Below, piece by piece: positions 8,443-16,723 of a stretch of 63,442 nt of DNA (position 1 is the stretch's first letter; the number at the start of each line of letters is the position of its first letter). Both the position numbers and the translations under genes were made by a program. The DNA comes from JABDJX01 sp039942715 (GTDB taxonomy: Bacteria > Pseudomonadota > Alphaproteobacteria > Rhodobacterales > Rhodobacteraceae), in NCBI GenBank assembly GCA_039942715.1, contig JBDVBY010000012.1, positions 1 to 63,442 of the forward strand, written 5' to 3'. Below the pieces are notes generated by a model, which had not been told where the DNA came from, made no database searches, and saw only the letters and a list, made by a program, of their open reading frames with translations.

Positions 8443-9698
8443 GCCAGCGCGAAGAGATGCAAAGCATTGCCCGTGATTACGGGTTTAATGCGCGCGACGG
8501 TAAAGGGCGGCGGCGCACAGGTGTTCTGAGTGCTGCGACGCATATCGAAGCAACGCGTCAGCTGCGCGATCAAGGGCTGTTCCCGATTGAGATCAACGCG
8601 ATTGAGGGCGCGGCGGCAGCGCCAAAGAAAAGCAAGCGTTCATTCTTCAAAAAAGGCTCTAACACGCGGCTTTCCGCGCGAAACCAGGCGGATTTTATCG
8701 CCCGGCTTGCCAAGCTTGCAGGCGCTAAAATCTCGATTGACCGCGCGTTGAAGATCATGGCCGAGGGCGAAAGTGGTGCCATTGCCAACGCTGCCAAAAC
8801 ACTGCGCATGCATGTGCGCGAGGGCGGCAGTTTCACCGATGGCCTGAAAGCCGCGACCGATATCAAAGACACTGCCACGCTGGCGCTTGTGCGCGGTGCA
8901 GAGACTTCCGGCGAGTTGGACGTCGCTTTGGCGAGTGCCGCGGGCATCTTGGAACAACGCCTGATGGTCGCGCGCCGGATTGTGACCGGGCTGATGTATC
9001 CATCGCTGTTGATGTTCGTTTCGCTGATTTCCGTCGGCGTGATCATGATCGCGATTATCCCGCAGTTTGTGCCTCTGGTGGAAAACCGCATGGAATTCCT
9101 GCCCGTCCTTGGGCGCGCGGTGTTCGCCATCTCTGGCGTGCTCTCCGCGCTTTGGCCGCTGATCCTGACTGGCCTCGCTGTGCTTGTGGCTGCGCTTTAC
9201 TGGCTGCACCGCAAGGGCAGGGCAGGGGCGCTGATCGCAAGCGCGGCCAACCGTATCCCGATGATCCGCGATCTGATCGAGCGTAACCACGCGATGATGG
9301 CGCTACATATCCTCGGCGCGCTGCTCAAACGCGATGTGACCTTAAGCGAGGCCTTGCGCGTGGTGTCGGAAACCACGCCCGGCGGTCGCGTTAAAAAAGC
9401 CGTTGAAAGTGTGTCACGCTCTGTCGCTGAAGGCGCACCGCTTGCCGCCTCTTTCGCCAAAACCCCCGTAATCGCCCCAAGCGCCGTTGAAATGCTGCGC
9501 ATCGGGGAAGAAACCGGCGCGCTTGAAGATATGTGCACGCGCGCTGCGAGCGAGATGCGCGAAGCCTCTGATCGCGCGCTTGAACGCTTCCTTGTCCTTT
9601 TCCAGCCGTTGATGATTGTCGTCGTCGGCGCCCTTGTCGGAGTTAGCCTCTATGCGCTTTTCTCAGCTATTATTTCGGTCAACCAAGTCGCGTTTTAA
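8439..9698 (+). CDS. gspF: Type II secretion inner-membrane protein GspF
   Basis: A 419-residue polytopic platform protein that interacts with GspE and GspL. Two GspF domains are visible: the first around FIARLAKLAGAKISIDRAL (about 85-210) and the second around MMALHILGALLKRDVTLSEAL (about 285-405). Three membrane segments lie near 185-210, 225-250 and 385-410. Length fits the family. It starts in an ATGA overlap with gspE, and its 3' end overlaps gspG by 47 bases. Confidence 0.95.
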   Translation: MSQREEMQSIARDYGFNARDGKGRRRTGVLSAATHIEATRQLRDQGLFPIEINAIEGAAAAPKKSKRSFFKKGSNTRLSARNQADFIARLAKLAGAKISIDRALKIMAEGESGAIANAAKTLRMHVREGGSFTDGLKAATDIKDTATLALVRGAETSGELDVALASAAGILEQRLMVARRIVTGLMYPSLLMFVSLISVGVIMIAIIPQFVPLVENRMEFLPVLGRAVFAISGVLSALWPLILTGLAVLVAALYWLHRKGRAGALIASAANRIPMIRDLIERNHAMMALHILGALLKRDVTLSEALRVVSETTPGGRVKKAVESVSRSVAEGAPLAASFAKTPVIAPSAVEMLRIGEETGALEDMCTRAASEMREASDRALERFLVLFQPLMIVVVGALVGVSLYALFSAIISVNQVAF

Positions 9699-10104
9699 GC
9701 GGCGGAAGGCCAAAGCCAAAGGTTTCTCGCTTGTCGAGATGCTGGTCGTCGTTGCCATCGTTGGCCTACTTGTCGGCCTTGTTGGCCCTGCCGCGATGCG
9801 TCAGCTGCAATCCTCGCGCGTGAACGCGACAGAGGCGCAAATTGATCAGCTGCGTGCCGCTTTGGACATTTTCCAGATCGATACGGGTCGTTTGCCGACC
9901 GAAGACGTTGGCCTGAACGCACTTGTTGCCGCGAACAACATCCCCGGTTGGAACGGCCCCTATCTGCGCGACGGAGAGCTGCCCACTGATGCATGGGGCG
10001 GTGCGTTTATGTACCGTTTTGATGGCACTTCGCCGCGGGTGATTTCACTTGGCGCGGATGGCCAGCCCGGTGGCGAGGGGCAAAACGCCGATATCGCCGG
10101 GTAA
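9652..10104 (+). CDS. gspG: Major pseudopilin GspG
   Basis: A 150-residue precursor of the main pseudopilus subunit. A basic leader is followed by the prepilin cleavage site KG|FSLVEML, with Glu at +5 of the mature protein and a hydrophobic helix. The C-terminal part has the family pattern: an ALDIFQIDTGRLPT stretch, GWNGPYL and DAWGGAFMY, with a calcium-site-like loop near the end. The ATG at 9652 lies inside gspF, giving a leader of about 24 residues. A start further upstream would make it implausibly long. Confidence 0.93.
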   Translation: MRFSQLLFRSTKSRFKRRKAKAKGFSLVEMLVVVAIVGLLVGLVGPAAMRQLQSSRVNATEAQIDQLRAALDIFQIDTGRLPTEDVGLNALVAANNIPGWNGPYLRDGELPTDAWGGAFMYRFDGTSPRVISLGADGQPGGEGQNADIAG

Positions 10105-10518
10105 ATGGCCGCGCGGCGTTCTCATATCGCGCAAGGTTATGCGCTGGTCGAGGTTTTGGCCGCTATGGCGATCGTTGTGTTGATCGGCACGATGGCGTTT
10201 CTGGCCTTTGGCAATCAGGATCAGCGGCGCTTGAATGCAGAAGCCGCAGAGGTTGCGCTTCTTTTGCAAGGCGCGCGAATGCGGGCTTTGGAGGCAGGGC
10301 GGCCGATTGAGATTGTCGTTTCTGCCGATCCACGTGTGATCGATGCAGGCGGACGGCAGTTCGTGTTTGATCGCGATATCAAGGTTTCACCGCAAAGCGC
10401 TGAGCTGATCCTAAGCCCGTCTGGCGCGTCGCCCGGATTGGAACTGACCCTTACCCGCAACGCGTCGCGCAAGGTTGTGACTCTGGACTGGCTGACGGGC
10501 CGGGTGGTGGTGCAATGA
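10105..10518 (+). CDS. gspH: Minor pseudopilin GspH
   Basis: A 137-residue pseudopilin precursor. The cleavage site is QG|YALVEVL at about residues 10-11 with Glu at +5, followed by a hydrophobic helix (AMAIVVLIGTMAFLAF) and a small beta domain. It starts directly after the gspG stop and overlaps gspI by four bases. Assignment to GspH rather than another minor pseudopilin is by gene order and size. Confidence 0.85.
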   Translation: MAARRSHIAQGYALVEVLAAMAIVVLIGTMAFLAFGNQDQRRLNAEAAEVALLLQGARMRALEAGRPIEIVVSADPRVIDAGGRQFVFDRDIKVSPQSAELILSPSGASPGLELTLTRNASRKVVTLDWLTGRVVVQ

Positions 10519-10910
10519 GGCGGCGAAATCGCGGTTTTTCCCTTGTTGAGAGCCTTGTTGCCGTCGGAATCGCGGGCGTTGTGCTGTCGGGGTTCTATCA
10601 ATCTCTGTCGACCGGAAGCCTGCTTGCCAAACGCTCTGATGATCAGGCCGAACGCGTGTTGCTGGCGATGACCGTGATGGACCGAGTGGGCGTGGATGTG
10701 GCTTTGCGTTCGGGTGCGCGGGATAACGGGCGCGCCGGGCCGCTGGAATGGACGCTTCAGATTGGCGAAACACCCCCGCCGGATTTGCAGATCGGCGCGA
10801 TCTATCCCGGAGAGCTTTTGTTTGTTGCTGTCAGCGTCACTGACGCGCGCGCGCCTGACCTTGATCCCGTTGTGATCCGCGCAGTGCGCTACGCAGGTGA
10901 TGCCCTATGA
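10515..10910 (+). CDS. gspI: Minor pseudopilin GspI
   Basis: A 131-residue pseudopilin precursor. The cleavage site is RG|FSLVESL at residues 7-8 with Glu at +5, followed by the membrane helix and a GspI-like C-terminal domain (GPLEWTLQI, LLFVAVSVTD). It would join GspJ and GspK at the pseudopilus tip. It has four-base overlaps with gspH and gspJ. Confidence 0.88.
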   Translation: MRRRNRGFSLVESLVAVGIAGVVLSGFYQSLSTGSLLAKRSDDQAERVLLAMTVMDRVGVDVALRSGARDNGRAGPLEWTLQIGETPPPDLQIGAIYPGELLFVAVSVTDARAPDLDPVVIRAVRYAGDAL

Positions 10911-11572
10911 AACGCGGGTTATTCAAACGCCGCGCGCGCCGCACACAGGGATTTGCGATGATCGACGCGCTGGTCGCACTGGCGGTCGCCGCACTGACGC
11001 TGGTGTTGCTGACAAGCGCGTCTTGGGGCCTCAAAATCGCCTCTGAGCGTCGGGTCGCGATGGAAGCAACCTCTGCTTCCGACTGGCTTTTGGCGCGTCG
11101 CACGCTGATCAATTGGGCGAGTGATGTGACCAACAACGGGCCGCGCGAAACCGGTGCGAACCTGATTGGCACGGCGACGACTTTGCGCATGATCGTGCGC
11201 GATGCTTCTGGAACTGGCGGTTTTGTCGGCGAATTTCGCGTCGCTGGCACCTCTGACACGGGCTACACGCTTTTGGCCGCACGCCATGATGGGCTGCGCG
11301 ATGCGCGGGTGACGGCGGACAAGCCGCGCACCTCTGCATTGCTGACCTCGGATGTGCCGATCCGCTTTGTGTATCTGTTCCCGCAAAGCGACGGCACCGG
11401 CACGATCTGGCGCTATGAAACGGGCGATGGGGATGTGTTGCCAATGGCAATTGCCGTCGAGCAAGGCAGCGTGCGTCAAATGACGGTGCCTTTGTTTACA
11501 ACGGTGTCGCAGGTGTGCCTCTCGGCCCTTGGCCCCGGCGGATTGGAGGATTCCCAATGCGCCGTTCGCTAA
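10907..11572 (+). CDS. gspJ: Minor pseudopilin GspJ
   Basis: A 221-residue minor pseudopilin. The leader ends in QG|FAMIDAL, so the residue at +5 is Asp, not the usual Glu. The hydrophobic helix is followed by a beta-rich domain of the size expected for GspJ. In the family it forms the tip complex with GspI and GspK. It overlaps gspI by four bases and gspK by sixteen. The Asp at +5 keeps the acidic charge used in assembly. Confidence 0.85.
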   Translation: MKRGLFKRRARRTQGFAMIDALVALAVAALTLVLLTSASWGLKIASERRVAMEATSASDWLLARRTLINWASDVTNNGPRETGANLIGTATTLRMIVRDASGTGGFVGEFRVAGTSDTGYTLLAARHDGLRDARVTADKPRTSALLTSDVPIRFVYLFPQSDGTGTIWRYETGDGDVLPMAIAVEQGSVRQMTVPLFTTVSQVCLSALGPGGLEDSQCAVR

Positions 11573-12396
11573 GAGGTCGCCAGCGTGGGTTCGTTCTGAT
11601 CACCGTTTTATGGACGGGGCTTGCGCTTTTGCTTGGCGTTTCGGCGTTCATGTCGGGCGCACGGCAAGAGGCGCTTCAGGTTCGCATTGAAGTGTCAGAG
11701 GCGCGCGCGCAGGCACTCGCACGTTCGGGGTTGAACATCGCGCTGGCCGATCTTGGGCGCATTGCGCCTGATCAATTGCGCGCGCGCCGTGATGGTACGC
11801 CCGTCACCGTTGCGATGGCCGAAGGGCGCGTCACCTATCGCATTCACGACGAGGCCGGAAAGATTGATATCAACCACGCGCCGCCTCAGGTGTTGGACCC
11901 TGTGCTGCAATCCATTGGTGCTGCGGCGGGCGTGGATGCCTTCGATGCGGTGAACGTCGCCCAAGCCTTGGAAGCACGCGCCATGCGTGGCACCGAGCGG
12001 CCGCGCTCTGTCGGCGATGCGTTGATCGCCGCCGGATTGCCGCGCCAAACTGCGAACACTGCCGAGCGGTATCTGACAACGTTCAACTTCACCCGCCAGA
12101 TCAATCCACGCACAGCGCCCGCCTTAACGCTCGCCGCGATCCCCGGTCTGGGGCCCGGCGATGTGGCCGAGATCCTCAAACGTCGCGCAAATGGAGAGCA
12201 AATGCCCCGGCTGGGAAGTGCTGCGGCGTGGTTGGCCGAGCGGCCCGGCCCGGTTTACACAATCGAGGCTGAGGCAGAATTAGCAACGGGTGGCAAAACA
12301 CGGCTGGTCGCTCTGGTCGCTGCGCGTGGTCTGGCGTTTCGCGGCGGACTAATGCGCTACGAGATCCTATCGCTGCGGACAGAGTCGCCATCATGA
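11557..12396 (+). CDS. gspK: Minor pseudopilin GspK
   Basis: The 279-residue tip pseudopilin. The start at 11557 is chosen for its GGAGGA ribosome site and the short basic leader MRRSLRGRQRG|FVLITVLW. Thr at +5 in place of Glu is typical of GspK, the only pseudopilin lacking that charge. An alpha domain follows, with DEAGKIDINHAPPQVL (about 105-120), and then a saposin/helix-hairpin-like segment (AIPGLGPGDVAEILKRR). It overlaps gspJ and the peptidase gene. Confidence 0.92.
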   Translation: MRRSLRGRQRGFVLITVLWTGLALLLGVSAFMSGARQEALQVRIEVSEARAQALARSGLNIALADLGRIAPDQLRARRDGTPVTVAMAEGRVTYRIHDEAGKIDINHAPPQVLDPVLQSIGAAAGVDAFDAVNVAQALEARAMRGTERPRSVGDALIAAGLPRQTANTAERYLTTFNFTRQINPRTAPALTLAAIPGLGPGDVAEILKRRANGEQMPRLGSAAAWLAERPGPVYTIEAEAELATGGKTRLVALVAARGLAFRGGLMRYEILSLRTESPS

Positions 12397-13025
12397 GCGG
12401 CGACACCCTCTATATACTCGCGTCGCTTGCCGCATTGCTGATCGCCTTTTTGGCAGGCCCGACACTTTTGATGGCGCGCGGCGTGTTGCGCCCGAAACTC
12501 GGCGCAGATGTCGCACGCAGCCGCGCACCGGGTCTGGCGATTGGCCTTGGCGCAGGCGCACTGAGCGCAACGATTGTGATCGGCGCAACACTTGGCGGGC
12601 CTGCCGCAGTAATCACAGCGTTTCTGACACTGCTCTTAATGCTGGCGGCCATGGACATGGCATGGCGCTGGTTGCCGCTTGAGTGGACGCTGGCTTTGGG
12701 CGCTTTGGGCTTCGGCGCGGCGCCATTATCTGGCGATTTGACCACCGCAGCACTTGGCGCAGCCCTTGGAGGCGGCGTTTTACTCGCCTTACGCCAGTCT
12801 TTCCTGATCTTGCGTAAAGTTGAGGCACTTGGCGTCGGTGATATCTGGCTGGCCGCAGCCCTAGGGGCATTCATCGGCCCCATCCACATCATCTGGCTGT
12901 TGGGCGCAGCCGCCGGCTTTGGCCTTGTGCTGCATTTTTTAGCGCGCGCACCCACGCGGCAAAGGTTAGGTGTGGCGTTCGGAGCACAACTTTGCGCTGT
13001 AGCGCCGATATTCGTGGCATTTTAG
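12393..13025 (+). CDS. gspO: Prepilin peptidase GspO, short A24 type
   Basis: A 210-residue polytopic aspartic peptidase of family A24 that would cleave the five pseudopilin leaders. The two catalytic aspartates are likely the one in LAAMDMAWRWLP (near residue 88) and the one in the GVGD motif (near residue 149). It lacks the N-terminal methylase domain with the cysteine pairs found in full-length PilD, so N-methylation is not expected from this protein. It overlaps gspK by four bases and ends the run of overlapping genes. Confidence 0.85.
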   Translation: MSGDTLYILASLAALLIAFLAGPTLLMARGVLRPKLGADVARSRAPGLAIGLGAGALSATIVIGATLGGPAAVITAFLTLLLMLAAMDMAWRWLPLEWTLALGALGFGAAPLSGDLTTAALGAALGGGVLLALRQSFLILRKVEALGVGDIWLAAALGAFIGPIHIIWLLGAAAGFGLVLHFLARAPTRQRLGVAFGAQLCAVAPIFVAF

Positions 13026-13123
13026 ACGTTTGCGTCAAAGCCGTGTGCTAATTGTGGCCCAAATTAGAAGCTTAACGTGACACCTGCCATCAGAGTGGGG
13101 CGCGGCAATTGAGGCAAAGGCTT

Positions 13124-15463
13124 ATGAAAAAGAATATCGTGCTTGGCACGGCTGTTGCCGTGTTCCTATCCGGCTGTGGGGAATTTTCGTATCTGACCGA
13201 AGACGGTCCGATGACGCTGAAGGACTGGCAAGCTAACAATCTTCTTGGAACAGGCGACGGGCGCCGCTCGCAACGCTTTGAGGGTCGGGTCACCGGTGGT
13301 CCGATGGTCGAAGCTGGCTCTGGCACGATCTATCCGGGTCGCACTCCGCTGTTCCGCGAAACCGATTTCACCAACTCTGACGGCGAGCGCACTGTGTCGC
13401 TGAACCTGGTCAACGTCTCAATCGCTGACGCAGCCGCCGCGATCCTTGGTGAGTTGCTGAGCGTGAACTATGTGATCGACCCCGCCGTGCAGGGCACCGT
13501 CAACATCCGCTCATCCGAGCCGATCAGCCGGACCACAGCGATTGAGGTGTTCGAACTGGCGCTGAAACAGAACAACGCCGCCATCGTGCGCCGTGGGGAT
13601 GCATTCGCCCTTGTGCCGATGTCCTCTGATCTGTCGATTGGCGCGAGCACCGGACGTGAAGTGCCTGTCGGTTATTCGATCCGCGTCATTCCTCTGATGC
13701 ACATCGGCGCGCAGGAAATGGCGACGATCCTGAACCCATTCGCAGGCACTGGCATTGTCGGCATCGATGCACAGCGCAACATCGTTGTGCTTGCCGGTAC
13801 ATCCGCCGATCAACGCGCGTGGCAGGACACGATCAACAGCTTTGATGTGAACTGGCTGGCCAACCGTTCTGTTGGTATTTTCCCGATCCGCGGACGCTCG
13901 GCGCAATCCATCGCATCCGGTCTGGAATTGCTGGTTGATACAGAAGAAGAGTTCGAACCCATCGTCGCCTTCGAGGTGATCCCAGAGAACAACTCGATCC
14001 TGGCGGTCGCCAAAACACCCCAAGCGCTGAAAAGCGTCTCGGGATGGATCATGCGTTTGACCAAAGAAGGCGCGAACGACGCGCAGGTCTATTCTTACGA
14101 TATGAAGTACGCGCAGGCCTCGACCATCTCGTCGACCTTGTCGAGCATTCTGGGCGTCAGCGTTGAAAGCGACTCCGGCGCGGACGAAGCGCAGGTCATT
14201 CAGGCAAGCGTTAACACCGAACGCCAGGGCGGCGACATCAACGCCACCCGCATCGTTGCAAACGAGGCGACCAACACGCTGTTGATCCACGCCACCCACG
14301 CTGAATATCAGCGCGTGCTTGGCATTCTTCACCGCCTTGATGTGCCCCCGCGCCAAGTCTCGGTTGAAGCGACGATTGTTGAAGTCTCGCTGAACGATGA
14401 TCTGCGCTACGGCGTGCAGTACTTCTTTGAAAACGGCGGCGATCAGTACGGACTGTCGCGCTCTACAACCGGCACCGCGATCTCTCCCGTCGCGCCCGGC
14501 TTTAACGCCGTGTTCGATGTGGCCGATCCAAACGTGATCGTGGATGCACTGGAAGACATCACAAGCGTGAACGTGGTTTCTTCGCCTAACCTTATGATCC
14601 TGAACAATGAATCCGCGCGCCTTGTGGTCGGTGACCAAGTGCCGATCTCGGTGCAAACCGCGCAAGACACGGCAGATTCTAACGTCTTCGTTTCAACAGT
14701 CGAATTCCGCGACACCGGCGTGATCTTTGAAGTGACCCCGCGCATCAACTCATCCGGCGCTGTCATTCTGGACATCGTCCAAGAGGTCAGCACCGTCGGT
14801 GAAACCGATGCTTCCACTGGCAACCCGATCATTTCGCAGCGTCAGATCTCAAGCTCGATCAGCGTGGATAGTGGCGAGACGATTGCTTTGGGCGGTCTGT
14901 TTGAAGAGCGTAAAACACGCGGCTCTGCGGGACTGCCCGGTCTGGCGCGCAAACCGTTTGGTGGTCTCTTTGGCCGCAAATCCGGTGGCAATCAGCAGAC
15001 CGAGCTTTTGGTTCTGATCACACCGCGCATCGTCAACGACAACATGGATGCCCGCCGCGTGACACGCTCGTTGCGTAACCGGATGCAGAACATTCGCCTT
15101 GATGACGAAGCGCTGCGCCGCGATGCGAACATCCGTCAGATGGGCGATAGCGCCGTGCTTGATCGCCCCCGCGTGGCCCCCGCGCAAGCCGCCCCTGCGG
15201 TAACAAACCAAGCGCGCGTCGCCGCTTCCGGCGGGGCAGGCACGCACTTTGTCTATCTCGGCGCGTTCGGCTCTGCCGACAACGCAAAACGCCACTGGAA
15301 CAACGTCTCGGGCCAGCACCCAAGCTTGCTCGGCAACCTGCAACCGCGCTTTGCCAACAACGGCGAGTTGACCTCTGTGGCCGTCGGCCCTGTCAGCGAA
15401 ATCCGCGCAGACGCGATCTGCGGCGCGGTCAGCCAAGGGTGCTTTAAGTCAAAGGCGAACTGA
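13124..15463 (+). CDS. gspD: Secretin GspD with C-terminal SPOR-like domain
   Basis: The 779-residue outer-membrane channel. The ATG at 13124 gives a lipoprotein signal with LSGC at residues 15-18, so it may carry its own lipid anchor and need no pilotin. N-terminal N0/N1-type domains, N2/N3 repeats and the secretin core are visible, the last with VVSSPNLMILNNESARLVVGD and the C-terminal LLVLITPRIV. Beyond the secretin, an Ala/Pro linker leads to about 70 residues (HFVYLGAFGSADNAKRHW to the end) that resemble a SPOR peptidoglycan-binding domain. It lies 98 bp after gspO, so it may have its own promoter. A strong terminator follows. Confidence 0.93.
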   Translation: MKKNIVLGTAVAVFLSGCGEFSYLTEDGPMTLKDWQANNLLGTGDGRRSQRFEGRVTGGPMVEAGSGTIYPGRTPLFRETDFTNSDGERTVSLNLVNVSIADAAAAILGELLSVNYVIDPAVQGTVNIRSSEPISRTTAIEVFELALKQNNAAIVRRGDAFALVPMSSDLSIGASTGREVPVGYSIRVIPLMHIGAQEMATILNPFAGTGIVGIDAQRNIVVLAGTSADQRAWQDTINSFDVNWLANRSVGIFPIRGRSAQSIASGLELLVDTEEEFEPIVAFEVIPENNSILAVAKTPQALKSVSGWIMRLTKEGANDAQVYSYDMKYAQASTISSTLSSILGVSVESDSGADEAQVIQASVNTERQGGDINATRIVANEATNTLLIHATHAEYQRVLGILHRLDVPPRQVSVEATIVEVSLNDDLRYGVQYFFENGGDQYGLSRSTTGTAISPVAPGFNAVFDVADPNVIVDALEDITSVNVVSSPNLMILNNESARLVVGDQVPISVQTAQDTADSNVFVSTVEFRDTGVIFEVTPRINSSGAVILDIVQEVSTVGETDASTGNPIISQRQISSSISVDSGETIALGGLFEERKTRGSAGLPGLARKPFGGLFGRKSGGNQQTELLVLITPRIVNDNMDARRVTRSLRNRMQNIRLDDEALRRDANIRQMGDSAVLDRPRVAPAQAAPAVTNQARVAASGGAGTHFVYLGAFGSADNAKRHWNNVSGQHPSLLGNLQPRFANNGELTSVAVGPVSEIRADAICGAVSQGCFKSKAN

Positions 15464-15489
15464 CAAGAGCAGCCTCAGACATGAATTGA

Positions 15490-15527
15490 AACGGCGGGTG
15501 GCTTAGTGCGATCCGCCGTTTTTTTTA
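15490..15527 (+). terminator. Rho-independent terminator after gspD
   Basis: A perfect 8-bp stem, AACGGCGG (15490-15497) with CCGCCGTT (15513-15520), is followed directly by a run of T. It lies 26 bp after the gspD stop and ends the gspE-D transcription unit. Confidence 0.9.
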
Positions 15528-15550
15528 TTAATCTGGCGGAGCGATACTGA

Positions 15551-15610
15551 GTGACTGCTTTGAGCCCACATTGACCAATGCTGCGTCTTTTGCGAGTGTC
15601 TGCTTAAGGA
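15551..15610. repeat. Diverged intergenic repeat, copy A
   Basis: Shares CTGCTTTGAGCCCA, ATGCTGCG and GTCTGCTTA, in the same order and close spacing, with 27902-27960. The rest has diverged. It lies in the non-coding stretch between the gspD terminator and the small gene at 15735. It resembles decayed intergenic repeats I associate with Roseobacter genomes (recollection, not verified). No open frame of note. Confidence 0.55.
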
Positions 15611-15734
15611 AAATGTGACCAACGAATTTTGATGGCTAAGTGAAATTTCACCAGAAAAGCGCGGACAAATATTCTCATTGCCGATGTGGAAGAAAATCGG
15701 AACCCAATTATTGGCGAGGAAGTTCTATTGAAGT

Positions 15735-16031
15735 ATGAAAAACAGGCAGGACGTCATGACTAGACGTAGTCTTGCGGAATTTTTGTCGCACGCGCCCCTT
15801 GATAAATCTGACGTCGAGAAATTCTTGAAATCAACAGATGAAAATAGGGTCTTCATTGATTGTTTTATTAAATCAAATGATATGAATTTAGTCGAATGGG
15901 CGAGTGAAGAAGAAAGAGAGAACATTTTTGCGGTGGTTTCAAATCACATTAGATCGTTTATTCAAGAAAATGATTTGCCGCTAGACGGTTGGCAGCAACT
16001 TTTACGTGCCGCTGAGAAAAAATACTTGTGA
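15735..16031 (+). CDS. Small acidic hypothetical protein
   Basis: Up to 98 residues, soluble, mostly helical and rich in Asp, Glu, Lys and Asn. I do not recognise a family. Two starts are possible: the ATG at 15735, or the ATG at 15756 with AGGA four bases upstream (91 residues, MTRRSLAEFLSHAPL). Base composition is clearly more AT-rich than its neighbours, suggesting recent acquisition or an orphan gene. It stands alone between the secretion and urease operons. Confidence 0.55.
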   Translation: MKNRQDVMTRRSLAEFLSHAPLDKSDVEKFLKSTDENRVFIDCFIKSNDMNLVEWASEEERENIFAVVSNHIRSFIQENDLPLDGWQQLLRAAEKKYL

Positions 16032-16042
16032 GGTAAGTCTAT

Positions 16043-16098
16043 CATAGCAGACATTCACCCACAGAGCTTTAGTGTCTGCTTCGTCCGCAAACCTGCCC
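16043..16098. repeat. Diverged intergenic repeat, copy D
   Basis: Contains GCAGACATTCA and then GTCCGCAAACCTG (16083-16095). The latter element also occurs at 30499-30511. It lies in the 68-bp gap between the small gene at 15735 and the end of ureG. Confidence 0.4.
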
Positions 16099-16099
16099 T

Positions 16100-16723
16100 T
16101 CAAGCCGCCGCCGCCAAACCACCCACCTCTTTGATAAAGCGTACAACTTCCTCCACACCTTCCCCATGCCGCAGTGCGCAAAACGCAAAAGGCCGCCCCG
16201 CGCGCATCTTATCAGCATCACGCTTCATCACATCCAAAGAGGCTCCCACATGCGGTGCCAGATCCGTCTTGTTGATCACCAGAAAATCGGAGCGCGTGAT
16301 TGCAGGCCCACCTTTGCGCGGGATTTCTTCGCCAGCGGCGACGTCGATGACATAGATCGTCAGATCCGCCAATTCGGGGCTAAAGGTCGCCGACAGATTA
16401 TCCCCGCCGCTTTCGATCAGCACCAGATCAAGCCCATCGTGACGCCCCTGCATTTCAGCGACAGCGGCCAGATTGATCGACGCATCCTCGCGGATCGCGG
16501 TGTGCGGGCACCCCCCCGTTTCAACGCCGATAATCCTGTCTTGCGGCAGCACCTGCATGCGAATCAGCGCCTCAGCGTCTTCCTGTGTGTAAATATCGTT
16601 GGTGATCACGCCGATCGAAAACTCCGGATGCAGCGCACGGGCGAGGGCAGCAGTAAGCGTGGTTTTACCAGCGCCCACCGGGCCGCCGATGCCGACGCGC
16701 AAAGGTCCATTCAATTGGGTCAT
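16100..16723 (-). CDS. ureG: Urease accessory GTPase UreG
   Basis: The 207-residue SIMIBI-class GTPase that powers nickel delivery to urease in a complex with UreD and UreF. P-loop GPVGAGKTTL lies at about residues 13-22. The nickel-binding Cys-Pro-His motif is visible in VETGGCPHTAIRED, and the guanine-specificity NKTD in LVINKTDLAPHVG. Full length for the family. It overlaps ureF by four bases and is last in the operon. Confidence 0.97.
   Translation of the reverse strand: MTQLNGPLRVGIGGPVGAGKTTLTAALARALHPEFSIGVITNDIYTQEDAEALIRMQVLPQDRIIGVETGGCPHTAIREDASINLAAVAEMQGRHDGLDLVLIESGGDNLSATFSPELADLTIYVIDVAAGEEIPRKGGPAITRSDFLVINKTDLAPHVGASLDVMKRDADKMRAGRPFAFCALRHGEGVEEVVRFIKEVGGLAAAA

Noticed and set aside
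13511..14665. A 384-codon frame on the minus strand inside gspD
   Set aside because: Antisense to a well-supported secretin, with no family resemblance or ribosome site.
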